Shown: one piece after another, positions 27,938 to 37,058 of the stretch
How positions within the stretch are numbered: position 1 is the stretch's first letter
Layout of the letters: every line of letters begins with the position of its first letter
Source of the DNA: Candidatus Eiseniibacteriota bacterium
GTDB lineage: Bacteria > Orphanbacterota > Orphanbacteria > Orphanbacterales > Orphanbacteraceae
DNA length: 64,000 nt
Assembly: GCA_024276995.1 (NCBI GenBank)
Contig: JAJRWB010000046.1
Location: forward strand, 24,552 to 88,551
Direction of reading: 5' to 3'
Notes under the pieces: generated by a model
What the model was told of the DNA's origin: nothing
Databases searched by the model: none
The model's input: only the letters and a program-made list of their open reading frames with translations
Translations under genes and position numbers: made by a program

Positions 27938-29530
27938 GTGAACGCCGGCGCCGCTTTCGCGATCGTTCTCCACTCCCATCTCCCTTTCGTCCGTCACCCG
28001 GAGTACCCTGTTTTTCTGGAAGAGGAGTGGCTCTTCGAGGCGTTGAGCGAGTCGTATCTCCCCTTGCTAGATGCCGCCTTTCGTCTGAAGGGGGAAAACG
28101 TCGCTTTTCGCCTGAACGTCACCGTGTCGCCCACTCTCTGCGAAATGCTTGCCGACGACCTCCTCATGAGCCGCTACGAATGGTATCTCGAGGGGCGCCT
28201 CTCTTTCCTGGAGGAAGAGCGGCAGATCGTGGAGCGCCCCTTCCTTCCCGTCGTGGAGATGTACATCGAGCGATACGTGAAGTGTCGCGATCTTTTTCTC
28301 GGCCCGTGCCGGCGACGACCGCTCCGGCTCTTCCGGCTCCTTCGCGACGCGGGGGTGTTCGAACTGATCACCTGCCCGGCGACCCACGCCCTCCTGCCCC
28401 TTCTGGCGACCGAAGAGGGTGTGCGTGCACAGATCGGCGTGGGAGTGGAGAATTTCCGCAGGCATTTCGGGGATTCCCCCGGCGGGATCTGGCTGAGCGA
28501 GTGCGCCTACTCGCCCGGGATGGAGAAGACGATCGCCGGCGAAGGGCTGGATTATTTTCTGCTCGACGGCCACGCACTGCTCACGGGCGATCCTCCCCCC
28601 GCAAGCGGTGTCGATGCTCCCGTCCGCTGCCCGAACGGGGTGGTCGTCTTTCCGAGGAACGCGGATCTTTCGGAAAGGGTCTGGAGCCGGGACCACGGCT
28701 ATCCGGGGGACGTGCGCTACAGGGAATTCCATCGCGATCTCGGTTTCGAACGCGACCCGTCGAGATTGCGAAGACATCTCGGAGGCGCCGCGATCAAGCG
28801 GAACACGGGAATCAAGTACTACCGGATCACGGGGGATGTCGATTTATCCGAAAAGGAACCGTACGATCCGACGGCGGCGGAGTCGACGGCGGACCGCCAC
28901 GCGGCGCACTTCGTCGGTCTCGTATCGGGTGCTGTGCGGGATGCGGCGCCCCGGCGGCTGATCACCGTGGCGTTCGATACGGAACTGTTCGGCCACTGGT
29001 GGCACGAGGGGCTCCGCTTCTTGGAGACGGTGATCCGCCTCGTGGATGAAAAAGGGAGTTTCCCCCTTACCGGGCTGAGCGAATTCCTTTTCGAGGGATC
29101 CGCGATGGAAACGGTTCAACCGGCCGCATCGAGTTGGGGCGAGGGGAACAGCTTCGAGTTCTGGCTGCGCGACGGCAACGACTGGATCTACCGTCATCTC
29201 CGCCACGGCGAACGAAGACTTGTCGCGCTCGCCCGGCGGCACCGGGCGAGCACCGGCCTTCCCGAGCGCGTCCTGAATCAGGCCGCGCGGGAACTCCTTC
29301 TCGCCCAGTCGAGCGACTGGGCATTCTTGATCGCCTCGGGCGATGCGGCCTCGTACGCCGAAAAGAGAACGAAAGAACACCTTTCGCGCCTTCTCGATCT
29401 CCTCTCTATGATCGAGAGGGGAAAACCGGACCGTCGCCGGCTCGAGATCCTGGAGAAGAGAGACCCTCTCTTTCCCGAAATCGATTTCCGCCTCTTCGCA
29501 CCGGTCGTTTCCTCACCGCCGGTCTCCTAG
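27938..29530 (+). CDS. GH57 1,4-alpha-glucan branching enzyme
   Basis: About 530 residues. It has LHSHLPFVRHPEYP at the N-terminus, the nucleophile Glu188 in WLSECAYSPG and the acid/base Asp347 in FDTELFGHWWHEG; the positions are close to E183 and D354 of the Thermococcus kodakarensis branching enzyme. The C-terminal SSWGEGNSFEFWLRDGNDWI and the following helices fit the DUF1957 region of this group. It makes alpha-1,6 branches in glycogen. GTG 27938 is preferred to GTG 27920 because it places the first motif at the usual distance. It is the last gene of the glycogen cluster and its stop overlaps a convergent gene. Confidence 0.88.
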   Translation: MNAGAAFAIVLHSHLPFVRHPEYPVFLEEEWLFEALSESYLPLLDAAFRLKGENVAFRLNVTVSPTLCEMLADDLLMSRYEWYLEGRLSFLEEERQIVERPFLPVVEMYIERYVKCRDLFLGPCRRRPLRLFRLLRDAGVFELITCPATHALLPLLATEEGVRAQIGVGVENFRRHFGDSPGGIWLSECAYSPGMEKTIAGEGLDYFLLDGHALLTGDPPPASGVDAPVRCPNGVVVFPRNADLSERVWSRDHGYPGDVRYREFHRDLGFERDPSRLRRHLGGAAIKRNTGIKYYRITGDVDLSEKEPYDPTAAESTADRHAAHFVGLVSGAVRDAAPRRLITVAFDTELFGHWWHEGLRFLETVIRLVDEKGSFPLTGLSEFLFEGSAMETVQPAASSWGEGNSFEFWLRDGNDWIYRHLRHGERRLVALARRHRASTGLPERVLNQAARELLLAQSSDWAFLIASGDAASYAEKRTKEHLSRLLDLLSMIERGKPDRRRLEILEKRDPLFPEIDFRLFAPVVSSPPVS

Positions 29531-30981
29531 TACCAGCGAGAAATCACCACCTTCTGGTCGGTGTAAAAATCGATCGACTGGCGGCCCGTCGCCTTCAGGT
29601 CGCCGAAGAACGATCCCTTGCTTCCGCCGAATGGGAAGCACGCCATGGGGGCCGCCACTCCGATGTTGACACCGATCATGCTCGCGTCGGCCCGATAGCG
29701 GTACTCCCGGGCGGCGCGGCCGCTTGAGGTAAAGATCGAGGTCGCGTTGGCGTACGGGTTCGCGGTGGCGATGGAAAGGGCGTGCTCGAGATCGTTCACA
29801 CGGATCAGGCAGACCACGGGACCGAAAATCTCCTCCGACGCCACCGCCATGGACGGGTCGACATCGTCGAACACCGAAGCGCCGAGGAAGAAGCCGTTCG
29901 GATAATCGTCGACCCTGGGGCTTCGCCCGTCGAGCACGAGGTTTGCGCCCTCCTCGATGCCCCGTTCGATGAAACCGAGCACCTTGTCGAGGTGCGCCCT
30001 GGTGACCACCGGGCCGAGAGTGGTTCCCTCGTCGAGCCCGTTCCCGAGGCGGAGCGATTCGGCGGCCCGGAGGAAAGGATCGCGGAATTTCTCATATGCG
30101 TCGCCCACCAGGAGCAGCACGCTGCCGGCAAGACAACGTTCGCCCGCGCAGCCGTAACACGACTCGGTGATCGCCGCCACCGACTTTTCCATGTCGGCGT
30201 CCGGCATGACGGTGATGAAGTTCTTCGCCCCGCCGAGCGACTGGACCCGCTTCCCGCTTTTCGCGGCACGGTCGTAGATCGCTTTCGCCACCGAACTCGA
30301 ACCGACGAACGAAACTCCCTTGACATCGGGATCATCGAGGATCGTTTCCACCGTTTCCCTGCCGCCGTTCACGAGATTCACCACTCCTGCGGGAAGATCG
30401 ATCCGGTCGAGTAGCTCGAAAATCTTCTGCTGGGAGAGGGGATTCCTGTCGGACGGTTTGGCGACGAAGGTGTTCCCGCAGGCGATCGCCGTCGGAAGGA
30501 ACCAGAGGGGAACCATGGCGGGGAAATTGAACGGCGCGATCGACGCGAAAACACCGAGCGGTTGGCGAATCGCCTCGCAGTCGATCCCTCTCGCCACATC
30601 CTCCAGGCAGCTGCCCTGCATGAGCGACGGGATGCCGGTGGCCATTTCCACCACTTCGATTCCCCTCCTCACGCTCCCCCTCGATTCGTGGAGCACTTTC
30701 CCGTTCTCCAGGGTCACCGTCTTGGCGATTTCATCGAAGCTCTCCTCAAGGAGGTCCTTGAATCGGAAGAGGTAGCGGGCCCGCTCGAGGGGGGGCGTCT
30801 CCCGCCACGCCGGGAATGCGTCCCGTGCCGTCTCGACCGCCCGGCGGGTCTCCCCGGGGGTCGAGAAGGGCACTTCGGCTATCTTCTCGCCGAGCGCCGG
30901 GTTGACAACGTCGCCGGTGGATTGGGAACTCGATTCCACCCACTTGCCGTTCACGTAGTTTCGAAGTCGTTCGATGCTCAT
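29527..30981 (-). CDS. mmsA: Methylmalonate-semialdehyde dehydrogenase (CoA-acylating)
   Basis: A 484-residue aldehyde dehydrogenase-fold enzyme. The nucleophile Cys283 lies in GCAGERCLAG. The position held by glutamate in most ALDHs reads LGGAKN here, as in CoA-dependent methylmalonate-semialdehyde dehydrogenases. IAPFNFPAMVPLWFLP and FGGSKGSFFGD are also typical. It would convert (methyl)malonate semialdehyde to acetyl- or propionyl-CoA with NAD, in valine, thymine or inositol breakdown. GGAGG precedes the ATG. It overlaps the convergent branching-enzyme stop by 4 bases. No pathway partners are nearby. Confidence 0.88.
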   Translation of the reverse strand: MSIERLRNYVNGKWVESSSQSTGDVVNPALGEKIAEVPFSTPGETRRAVETARDAFPAWRETPPLERARYLFRFKDLLEESFDEIAKTVTLENGKVLHESRGSVRRGIEVVEMATGIPSLMQGSCLEDVARGIDCEAIRQPLGVFASIAPFNFPAMVPLWFLPTAIACGNTFVAKPSDRNPLSQQKIFELLDRIDLPAGVVNLVNGGRETVETILDDPDVKGVSFVGSSSVAKAIYDRAAKSGKRVQSLGGAKNFITVMPDADMEKSVAAITESCYGCAGERCLAGSVLLLVGDAYEKFRDPFLRAAESLRLGNGLDEGTTLGPVVTRAHLDKVLGFIERGIEEGANLVLDGRSPRVDDYPNGFFLGASVFDDVDPSMAVASEEIFGPVVCLIRVNDLEHALSIATANPYANATSIFTSSGRAAREYRYRADASMIGVNIGVAAPMACFPFGGSKGSFFGDLKATGRQSIDFYTDQKVVISRWY

Positions 30982-31113
30982 TCAGCTGCCTCCGTTCGTT
31001 GTTAACGGCCCAATGGTAGGGGAGGCGCCCCGGGCGGTCAAGCATCGCCGGGGAGGGTCGGGGTCTTCGTGGATCCCCGTCCGCCGGAAGATCCCGATCG
31101 CGAAACGAAGCGG

Positions 31114-31142
31114 TTGCTCCTGTCGCGCGGGACGAGTACGAT
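31114..31142 (+). promoter_or_regulatory. Candidate promoter of the ClC gene
   Basis: TTGCTC (31114-31119), 17 bases, TACGAT (31137-31142), in the 249-base gap between divergent genes, about 90 bases before the GTG start. Nothing else stands out in the gap. Confidence 0.35.
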
Positions 31143-31230
31143 GTATGCTTACCTTTTGCAGGCGATTCTCGCGATGCCGATCCGGTGTTGGGTCGTCCCC
31201 CCCCGGGCCGTGCGATTCAGAGGTGGTTTC

Positions 31231-33255
31231 GTGATATCCTATTCTCGCAAGATCATCGACCGGTTCCTGTTGAACCTCCGGCAAACGAAGCACATCTACA
31301 TGGTTCTCCTTTCGGCCATTATCGGGCTTCTGGGCGGTCTGTGCGCCGTAGGATTCCGAAAGCTGATCTTCTATGGACAGGTGATCTCCTGGGGGAGTGG
31401 CGCTCCCACGATCGATCTGATCCGGGGACTTCCTCTCGGGTGGAAGATCGCGGCGCCCACCCTGGGAGGCCTGACGGTGGGAATGATCATCCATTTCTTC
31501 GCCCGCGAGGCAAAGGGACACGGTGTTCCCGAAGTGATGGAGGCGGTGGCGCTCCGGGGAGGAAGAATCCGTCCCCGCGTGGTGATCGCCAAGATGGTCG
31601 CCTCGGCGGCGTGCATCGCGTCCGGCGGTTCGGTCGGCCGGGAAGGGCCGATCGTCCAGATCGGTTCATCCCTCGGCTCCACCATAGGTCAGAGTCTCGG
31701 GCTCGGTGAGCGAAGACTTCGGACACTGGTCGGGTGCGGCGCCGCCGCCGGGATTGCCGCCACCTTCAACGCACCGATCGCGGGCGCTCTTTTCGCGGTC
31801 GAGATCATCCTCGGTGATTTCGGCGTTTCCCAGTTTTCCCCCATCGTCATCTCCTCCGTGCTGGCCACCGTCGTGGGACAGGTGTACCTCGGCAATGCGC
31901 CCGCATTCCAGATTCCCGCCTACAGCCTGGTCAATCCGGGGGAGTTGCTCGCCTATGCCGCGCTCGGGGTGATCGTCGGGTTCGTCGCTCTTTTATTCGT
32001 GCGGGCTCTTTACGGGACGGAGGACCTTTTCGATAGTGTGCGTCTTCCCATTCCGATCAAGGCGGCCGCCGGCGGGGCGATGATCGGTCTCCTCTCGATC
32101 CGGTTTCCCGAGGTGCTCGGCGTCGGGTATGAGGCGATCGGCGAGGCGCTCCACGGCGGGGTGGCGTGGGAGATCCTCCTGCTTCTCGTGGCGGCGAAGA
32201 TTCTGGCCGTGTCGATCACCATCGGTTCCGGCGGTTCCGGCGGGGTGTTCGCCCCTTCTCTCTTCATCGGGGCGATGGTCGGCGGCGCGGTGGGAACGAT
32301 CGTCCACTCCCTGTGGCCGGAGACGACCGCCGTACCCGGCGCCTATGCGCTCGTCGGCATGGGGGGCGTGGTGGCGGCGGCGGCGCATGCACCGATCACC
32401 GCCATCGTGATCATCTTCGAGCTGACGAGCGACTATAAGATCATTCTTCCTCTCATGATCACATGTATCACCGCCACGCTCCTCGCGACGCAGCTGCAGC
32501 GCTCGTCGATCTACACATTGAAACTCCTCCGGCGGGGTGTGGATCTGTGGGCCGGAAAGACGGTGAATGTGCTGCGCCACCTGCACGCCCGGGACGTGCT
32601 CCGGTCCGATTTCACCACGGTTTCGATGGACGAGAAAACGGTGCTCGTCGTCTCACGGTTCATCGATAATCCGGGCGGCTCCGTATTCGTCGTGGATTCA
32701 TCCCAACAGCTCATGGGAGTGATCACGATCAATGAAATCCGTCCCATCCTGAAAGACCTCGAATCGTTGAAGAACCTGCTCACCGCAGGGGACATTATGT
32801 GCACCAGCGGCTACCCCGTGTTCTCCCCCGACGATGCCCTCGACCTCGTGATGCACCGTTTCGGCATGTACCGCTTCGAGGCGCCGGTGGTCGCCGACGG
32901 CCGGATCATCGGCGCGGTCTGGCCCGAAGACGTGATTCGACGCTACAGCTCCGAAGTGTTCAAGCGGGATATGGCATCGAGCATGTCTTCGGCCATGACC
33001 TCGTCCGTCCAGGCGATTCCGGGTGTCCGGGGCATGAACATCAGCGACATTCCCGTGCCCGCTTCGTTCATCGGAAGGAGCGTGGCGGAACTCGACATCC
33101 GCCGGAAGCTCGGCATCGCGATCCTCTTCGTCAAGCACGCCACCGGCGAAGGGGAGGAAGTGGAGAACGAAATCCCCGACGGCGCCTACGTTTTTCGCGA
33201 AGGTGATACGATTCTCGCCATGGGCCCGGAAGAGAGGCTCCGTCAGCTCGAATAG
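31231..33255 (+). CDS. ClC-family chloride transporter with CBS pair and TrkA-C-like domain
   Basis: About 674 residues. The ClC core (about residues 15-430) has the filter motifs GSVGREGPIVQIGS, with the gating Glu, and GSGGSGGVFAPSLF. NAPIAGALFAVEI carries only one of the two adjacent glutamates found in E. coli ClC, so coupling to protons is uncertain. Two CBS domains follow (about 450-580), which usually sense adenine nucleotides. The last 80 residues look like a TrkA-C (RCK-C) domain. The GTG at 31231 has AGAGGTGG upstream and places the first helix normally; in-frame starts further upstream are less convincing. Confidence 0.87.
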   Translation: MISYSRKIIDRFLLNLRQTKHIYMVLLSAIIGLLGGLCAVGFRKLIFYGQVISWGSGAPTIDLIRGLPLGWKIAAPTLGGLTVGMIIHFFAREAKGHGVPEVMEAVALRGGRIRPRVVIAKMVASAACIASGGSVGREGPIVQIGSSLGSTIGQSLGLGERRLRTLVGCGAAAGIAATFNAPIAGALFAVEIILGDFGVSQFSPIVISSVLATVVGQVYLGNAPAFQIPAYSLVNPGELLAYAALGVIVGFVALLFVRALYGTEDLFDSVRLPIPIKAAAGGAMIGLLSIRFPEVLGVGYEAIGEALHGGVAWEILLLLVAAKILAVSITIGSGGSGGVFAPSLFIGAMVGGAVGTIVHSLWPETTAVPGAYALVGMGGVVAAAAHAPITAIVIIFELTSDYKIILPLMITCITATLLATQLQRSSIYTLKLLRRGVDLWAGKTVNVLRHLHARDVLRSDFTTVSMDEKTVLVVSRFIDNPGGSVFVVDSSQQLMGVITINEIRPILKDLESLKNLLTAGDIMCTSGYPVFSPDDALDLVMHRFGMYRFEAPVVADGRIIGAVWPEDVIRRYSSEVFKRDMASSMSSAMTSSVQAIPGVRGMNISDIPVPASFIGRSVAELDIRRKLGIAILFVKHATGEGEEVENEIPDGAYVFREGDTILAMGPEERLRQLE

Positions 33256-33292
33256 AGCTTCCTCGAACCGGCCGCGCGACACACCGGCCGGC

Positions 33293-34960
33293 TCAGCGCC
33301 GGGGTACCTGCTCCCTGGAAAAATAGTCGGCGGCGAGTCGCCGGACCTTCGGGAGGAGGAGGATGATGGCGAGGAGGTTGGGAAAAGCCATGAGGCCGAG
33401 AGCGACATCGCCGAATCCCCAGACGAACTCGAGGGAAACGATGGCGCCGAGGAAGTGCATCGCCAGGAAGACGATCTTGTAAGGAAGGACGAACCTCGAT
33501 CCGAGAAGATACGTCGTCGCGCGGTCGCCGTAGTACGACCAACTGATCGCGGTGGAGACGCCGAAGAGGAGAACCGCGAAGGTGACGATGAAATGGCCCC
33601 AGTCGCCCAGAGGGGCCAGGCCCCTCTGGAACGCCCACGCGGTGAGGGGGGAACCGTTCTGGGCCATCTCGCCGGCGAGTTCGAGGGGGTGGATCGACCC
33701 GGGAACGATCTTGCCGCCGTCGACCTCGACCGAGCCATCGAATGGAGTTCCATCGCGCAGGAGAAGCCTCGGCGACGCAATGATCGAGTGGTTGCGCACG
33801 AATTGCGCGCCCTCGACGAGTCCATGAACGGAAGCGAGACGGCCCGTGTAGAGCGACTCTTCCGAGATCCGTCCGTTCACGGCGATGTCGGCGGCCGACT
33901 CGAGGACGGTGATTCCCGCCTGGGTGCCGATGCGAACGGTCTCCTCCTTGCGATCGGTCCAGACGCCGGTGGAGAGAATGACGAGACCGGTGATGGAACA
34001 GATGACGAGCGTGTCGATGAAAGGACCGAGCATGGCGACGACGCCCTCGCGCACCGGTTCGCCGGTGCGGGCGGCGGCGTGGGCGATCGGCGCGCTCCCT
34101 TGTCCCGACTCGTTGGAGAAGAGCCCCCGTTTCACCCCCCAGGTGAGCATGAAGATGAACGTCCCTCCGGCGAATCCGCCGAGTTTCGCGGCCGGTTCGA
34201 ACGCGGAGCCGACGATGAGGGCGAACGTTCCGGGCAGTGAGGGGATGTGGGTCAGGAGCACGAAAAGACCGCCGGCGACATAGGTCAGCGCCATGATCGG
34301 CGCCAGCTTCGATGTGACGCGGCCGATCCGCTTGATCCCGCCCAGGATGACGGACCCGACGATCACGACGGTGATGGCGCCTGTGCCCCAAGTCGGGATC
34401 ATGAGGTCCGACCGGAGCTGGTCGGCCATGGTGAATGCCTGCACGGCATTGCCCGAGCCGAAACTGGAGATGACCGCGCACACGGCGAAGAAGACCGCCA
34501 GCGGTTTCCACTTCGGCCCGAGTCCCCGCTCGATGTAGTACATCGGTCCCCCCGCGGCCTCGCCGTTCGGCAGGATCGTCCGGTACTTCATGGCGAGGGT
34601 GCATTCGACGAACTTGAGGGCCATGCCGAATACGGCGGTGACCCACATCCAGAAGAGGGCGCCGGGACCGCCGTAGTGGATCGCCGTCGCGACACCGGCG
34701 ATATTGCCGATGCCGACGGTGGCGGAAAGAGCGGTGCTCAGCGCCTGGAAATGAGTGATATCGCCTTCGTCATCCGGGTTGTCGTACCGGCCGCGGACGA
34801 CGTCGACGCCGTGGCGAAACCGGCGGACCTGGATCCAGCCGAGATAGAGCGTCGTGATCAGCCCTGTGAGGAGGAGGACGACAACGAGGATGGGGGCGGC
34901 GTCGGGCCACCCCCAAACGAGGGAACTGAGGCGATTCGCTATGGACGCCAGTGCTTCCAA
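33293..34960 (-). CDS. Alanine/glycine:cation symporter (AGCS family)
   Basis: A 555-residue integral membrane protein. It has the family motifs ALSATVGIGNIAGVATAI, GGPMYYIERGLG and SNESGQGSAPIAHAAA. Members import alanine or glycine with sodium or protons. Between two helices, about residues 335-425, there is a roughly 90-residue hydrophilic insert with beta character that is absent from the compact family members. The gene follows hflC on the same strand after 22 bases and could be co-transcribed with it. Confidence 0.88.
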   Translation of the reverse strand: MEALASIANRLSSLVWGWPDAAPILVVVLLLTGLITTLYLGWIQVRRFRHGVDVVRGRYDNPDDEGDITHFQALSTALSATVGIGNIAGVATAIHYGGPGALFWMWVTAVFGMALKFVECTLAMKYRTILPNGEAAGGPMYYIERGLGPKWKPLAVFFAVCAVISSFGSGNAVQAFTMADQLRSDLMIPTWGTGAITVVIVGSVILGGIKRIGRVTSKLAPIMALTYVAGGLFVLLTHIPSLPGTFALIVGSAFEPAAKLGGFAGGTFIFMLTWGVKRGLFSNESGQGSAPIAHAAARTGEPVREGVVAMLGPFIDTLVICSITGLVILSTGVWTDRKEETVRIGTQAGITVLESAADIAVNGRISEESLYTGRLASVHGLVEGAQFVRNHSIIASPRLLLRDGTPFDGSVEVDGGKIVPGSIHPLELAGEMAQNGSPLTAWAFQRGLAPLGDWGHFIVTFAVLLFGVSTAISWSYYGDRATTYLLGSRFVLPYKIVFLAMHFLGAIVSLEFVWGFGDVALGLMAFPNLLAIILLLPKVRRLAADYFSREQVPRR

Positions 34961-34982
34961 ACCGGTTCGGTTGCCGCTCCCG

Positions 34983-35924
34983 TCAGTGGTCGATTCTCTT
35001 CAGATAGCGGAAGAACTCGCCGTCCGTGCCGGTGATGAAGGAAGATCGTTCGTCCAGCGTCGAACGGTACGTGTTCAGCGTTGCGATGAAGGAATAGAAC
35101 GAGGGATCCTGCCGGTAGGCGGCGGCGTAGATCGCCGCCGCTTCGCCGTCGGCCTTCCCCTTGATCTCCTCCGCCCGACGGTACGCGTCGGACACGATTC
35201 TCTTCAGTTCCTTCTCTTTCTCCCCGCGGATCTCGGCGCTTCGCCCCCGCCCCTCGGAGCGGGATTTCTCCGCGATGCGGTGCCGCTCGGAAATCATCCG
35301 ATCGTACACTTTCTGGCGGACATCTTCCACGTAGTTGATCCGTTTGATTCGGACGTCGACCAGCTCGATGCCGAAATTGGAGGTGATCTTCGACGAGTTG
35401 TTCAAGATCTCCGCGGAGATTATTTCGCGGCCGACGAGAATCTCCGCCACGATGCGATCCGATCCGACGTCGTCGTTGTGCGCTTCCTCCTCCATCTTGC
35501 GCGATGTGGAGCGCACGATCTCGATGAGGGGATAGCTGGCGATCGCGTTGCGGGTTTCGCCGTCGAGGATGTCGTCGAGCCGTGATTGGGCGCCCCGTTC
35601 GTCGCGCACGCTCTGGAAGAAGAGGAGGGGATCGGCGATCCGCCACCGGGCGTACGTGTCGACCCAGATGTATTTCTTATCCTTCGTGGGAATCTGGTTC
35701 GGGTAACCGTCCCACTCGAGCCAGCGCTTTTCGAAATAGTTCGCCTTCTGAACAAACGGGGTCTTGAGGTGGATTCCCGCCTTCACGATCGGATCGCCGA
35801 CCGGACGGCCGAACTGGGTGATCACCACCTGCTCCGCCTCGTTAACAACGAAAAGGCTGTTCGATACGACGAGAATCACAGCCACCGCCAGAACGGCCGT
35901 CACCGCAAGGGACATATTCTTCAT
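34983..35924 (-). CDS. hflC: HflC, stomatin/prohibitin-family modulator of FtsH
   Basis: A 313-residue SPFH protein with one N-terminal membrane helix (about residues 5-25), the band 7 domain (VVNEAEQVVITQFGRPVG onward) and a coiled-coil, charged region (about 200-260) rich in Arg/Glu/Ala. With HflK it forms a large periplasmic-side assembly that surrounds the FtsH protease and limits its action. Its ATG overlaps the hflK stop (ATGA), the usual gene order. Confidence 0.92.
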   Translation of the reverse strand: MKNMSLAVTAVLAVAVILVVSNSLFVVNEAEQVVITQFGRPVGDPIVKAGIHLKTPFVQKANYFEKRWLEWDGYPNQIPTKDKKYIWVDTYARWRIADPLLFFQSVRDERGAQSRLDDILDGETRNAIASYPLIEIVRSTSRKMEEEAHNDDVGSDRIVAEILVGREIISAEILNNSSKITSNFGIELVDVRIKRINYVEDVRQKVYDRMISERHRIAEKSRSEGRGRSAEIRGEKEKELKRIVSDAYRRAEEIKGKADGEAAAIYAAAYRQDPSFYSFIATLNTYRSTLDERSSFITGTDGEFFRYLKRIDH

Positions 35925-36910
35925 TTCACCGCTCCCTTCGGACCGAGCTGGAGGAGGGGAAGAACGTTTTCGAGGCCTTCGTCGATGATCACCGTCCGTT
36001 CCACATTCTTCAGGACATCTTTCATCGCTTCGAGGTAGAGCCTGCGTCGAGTCACGTCGGGCGCCTTGCGGTATTCGGCAAGGAGGGAGTTGAATCTCTG
36101 CACATCCCCTTTCGCCCGGTTCACACGATCAAGAGCGTATCCTTCCGCCTCGAGAACTGTCGCCTGGGCCTCTCCCTTCGCTTTCGGAATCGCCTGGTTG
36201 TAGTCGGAGAGCGCCTCGTTGATCATCCTCTCCTTCTCCTGGATCGCCGTATTCACTTCATTGAATGAAGGCTGAACCGGCTCGGGAGGATTGACGTCCT
36301 GCAGAACGACGACCTGGACGTTGATGCCGGTCTCGTAGTGGTCGCACATCTCCTGGAGGTGGATCTTCATCACGCCGGCGATTTCCTCGCGGCCGACGGT
36401 GAGAACCTCGTTGACGCTCCGATCGCCTACGAGGCTTCTCATCACCGCCTCGGACATGTCGCGGAAGGTTTCCCGCGGCGATCGGACGCGGAAAAGGAAC
36501 TTCACCGGGTCGGAAATCTTGTACTGGACGATCCACTCCACGAGGGCGGAATTCAAGTCGCCGGTGAGCATCAGCTCCTCTTCCTCGAACTTCCGGTTCG
36601 AGTACTGAGTCCTTTGCCCCGCCTGGATCGTCCTGAAGCCGAATTCTTCCTTGAGCTGGCTCCGCACGGGCACCTTGAAGACCTTCTCGATACCGAAGGG
36701 CGCGCGAAAATGAAGCCCCGGTTCGGTGGTGCGCGTGTACTTGCCGAGGGTGAGCACCACACCGACCTCTTCGGGACGGACGGTATACACGCTCGAGAAG
36801 ACGGCGATCAGGAGCACGAGTCCGGCGAGGATCGTGCCGATCGTCCGTCCACTCAGGTTCGGCATGCGGATCTCCCGTACCTGACCGTAGGGAGGACGTT
36901 GCTGGTGCAT
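35921..36910 (-). CDS. hflK: HflK, stomatin/prohibitin-family modulator of FtsH
   Basis: A 329-residue SPFH protein with a short polar N-terminus, one membrane helix (about residues 24-45), a band 7 domain (VRPEEVGVVLTLGKY onward) and a coiled coil (about 220-300). It lacks the long Gly-rich N-terminus of E. coli HflK. The ATG at 36910 has AAAGGAA upstream, and the long open frame further upstream is not coding. It partners HflC, which overlaps by 4 bases. Confidence 0.9.
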   Translation of the reverse strand: MHQQRPPYGQVREIRMPNLSGRTIGTILAGLVLLIAVFSSVYTVRPEEVGVVLTLGKYTRTTEPGLHFRAPFGIEKVFKVPVRSQLKEEFGFRTIQAGQRTQYSNRKFEEEELMLTGDLNSALVEWIVQYKISDPVKFLFRVRSPRETFRDMSEAVMRSLVGDRSVNEVLTVGREEIAGVMKIHLQEMCDHYETGINVQVVVLQDVNPPEPVQPSFNEVNTAIQEKERMINEALSDYNQAIPKAKGEAQATVLEAEGYALDRVNRAKGDVQRFNSLLAEYRKAPDVTRRRLYLEAMKDVLKNVERTVIIDEGLENVLPLLQLGPKGAVK

Positions 36911-36955
36911 AATGATTCCTTTCCCGGGCCGATGAGGTTCTCGTTGGCGGTTCGA

Positions 36956-36984
36956 ACGGTAGGAGAGGGGAGGGGTGGTGTCAA
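36956..36984 (-). promoter_or_regulatory. Candidate promoter of hflK-hflC
   Basis: On the - strand, a perfect TTGACA (36979-36984), 17 bases, TACCGT (36956-36961), about 45 bases before the hflK start. The symporter gene may be read from the same promoter. A weaker rightward TACTAT at 37010-37015 could serve the divergent deaminase gene. Confidence 0.5.
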
Positions 36985-37058
36985 GAGTTTCCACCCTCCG
37001 CGCGATTTGTACTATATTTCGCGAAAGCCGTACACCCGTGAAGAAGGAGACCGTGCAT

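Noticed and set aside
31069-31230. Longer ClC start including an ATG at 31141
   Set aside because: The GTG at 31231 has AGAGGTGG at good spacing and begins the protein at its first helix; the -10-like box at 31137-31142 also overlaps that ATG.
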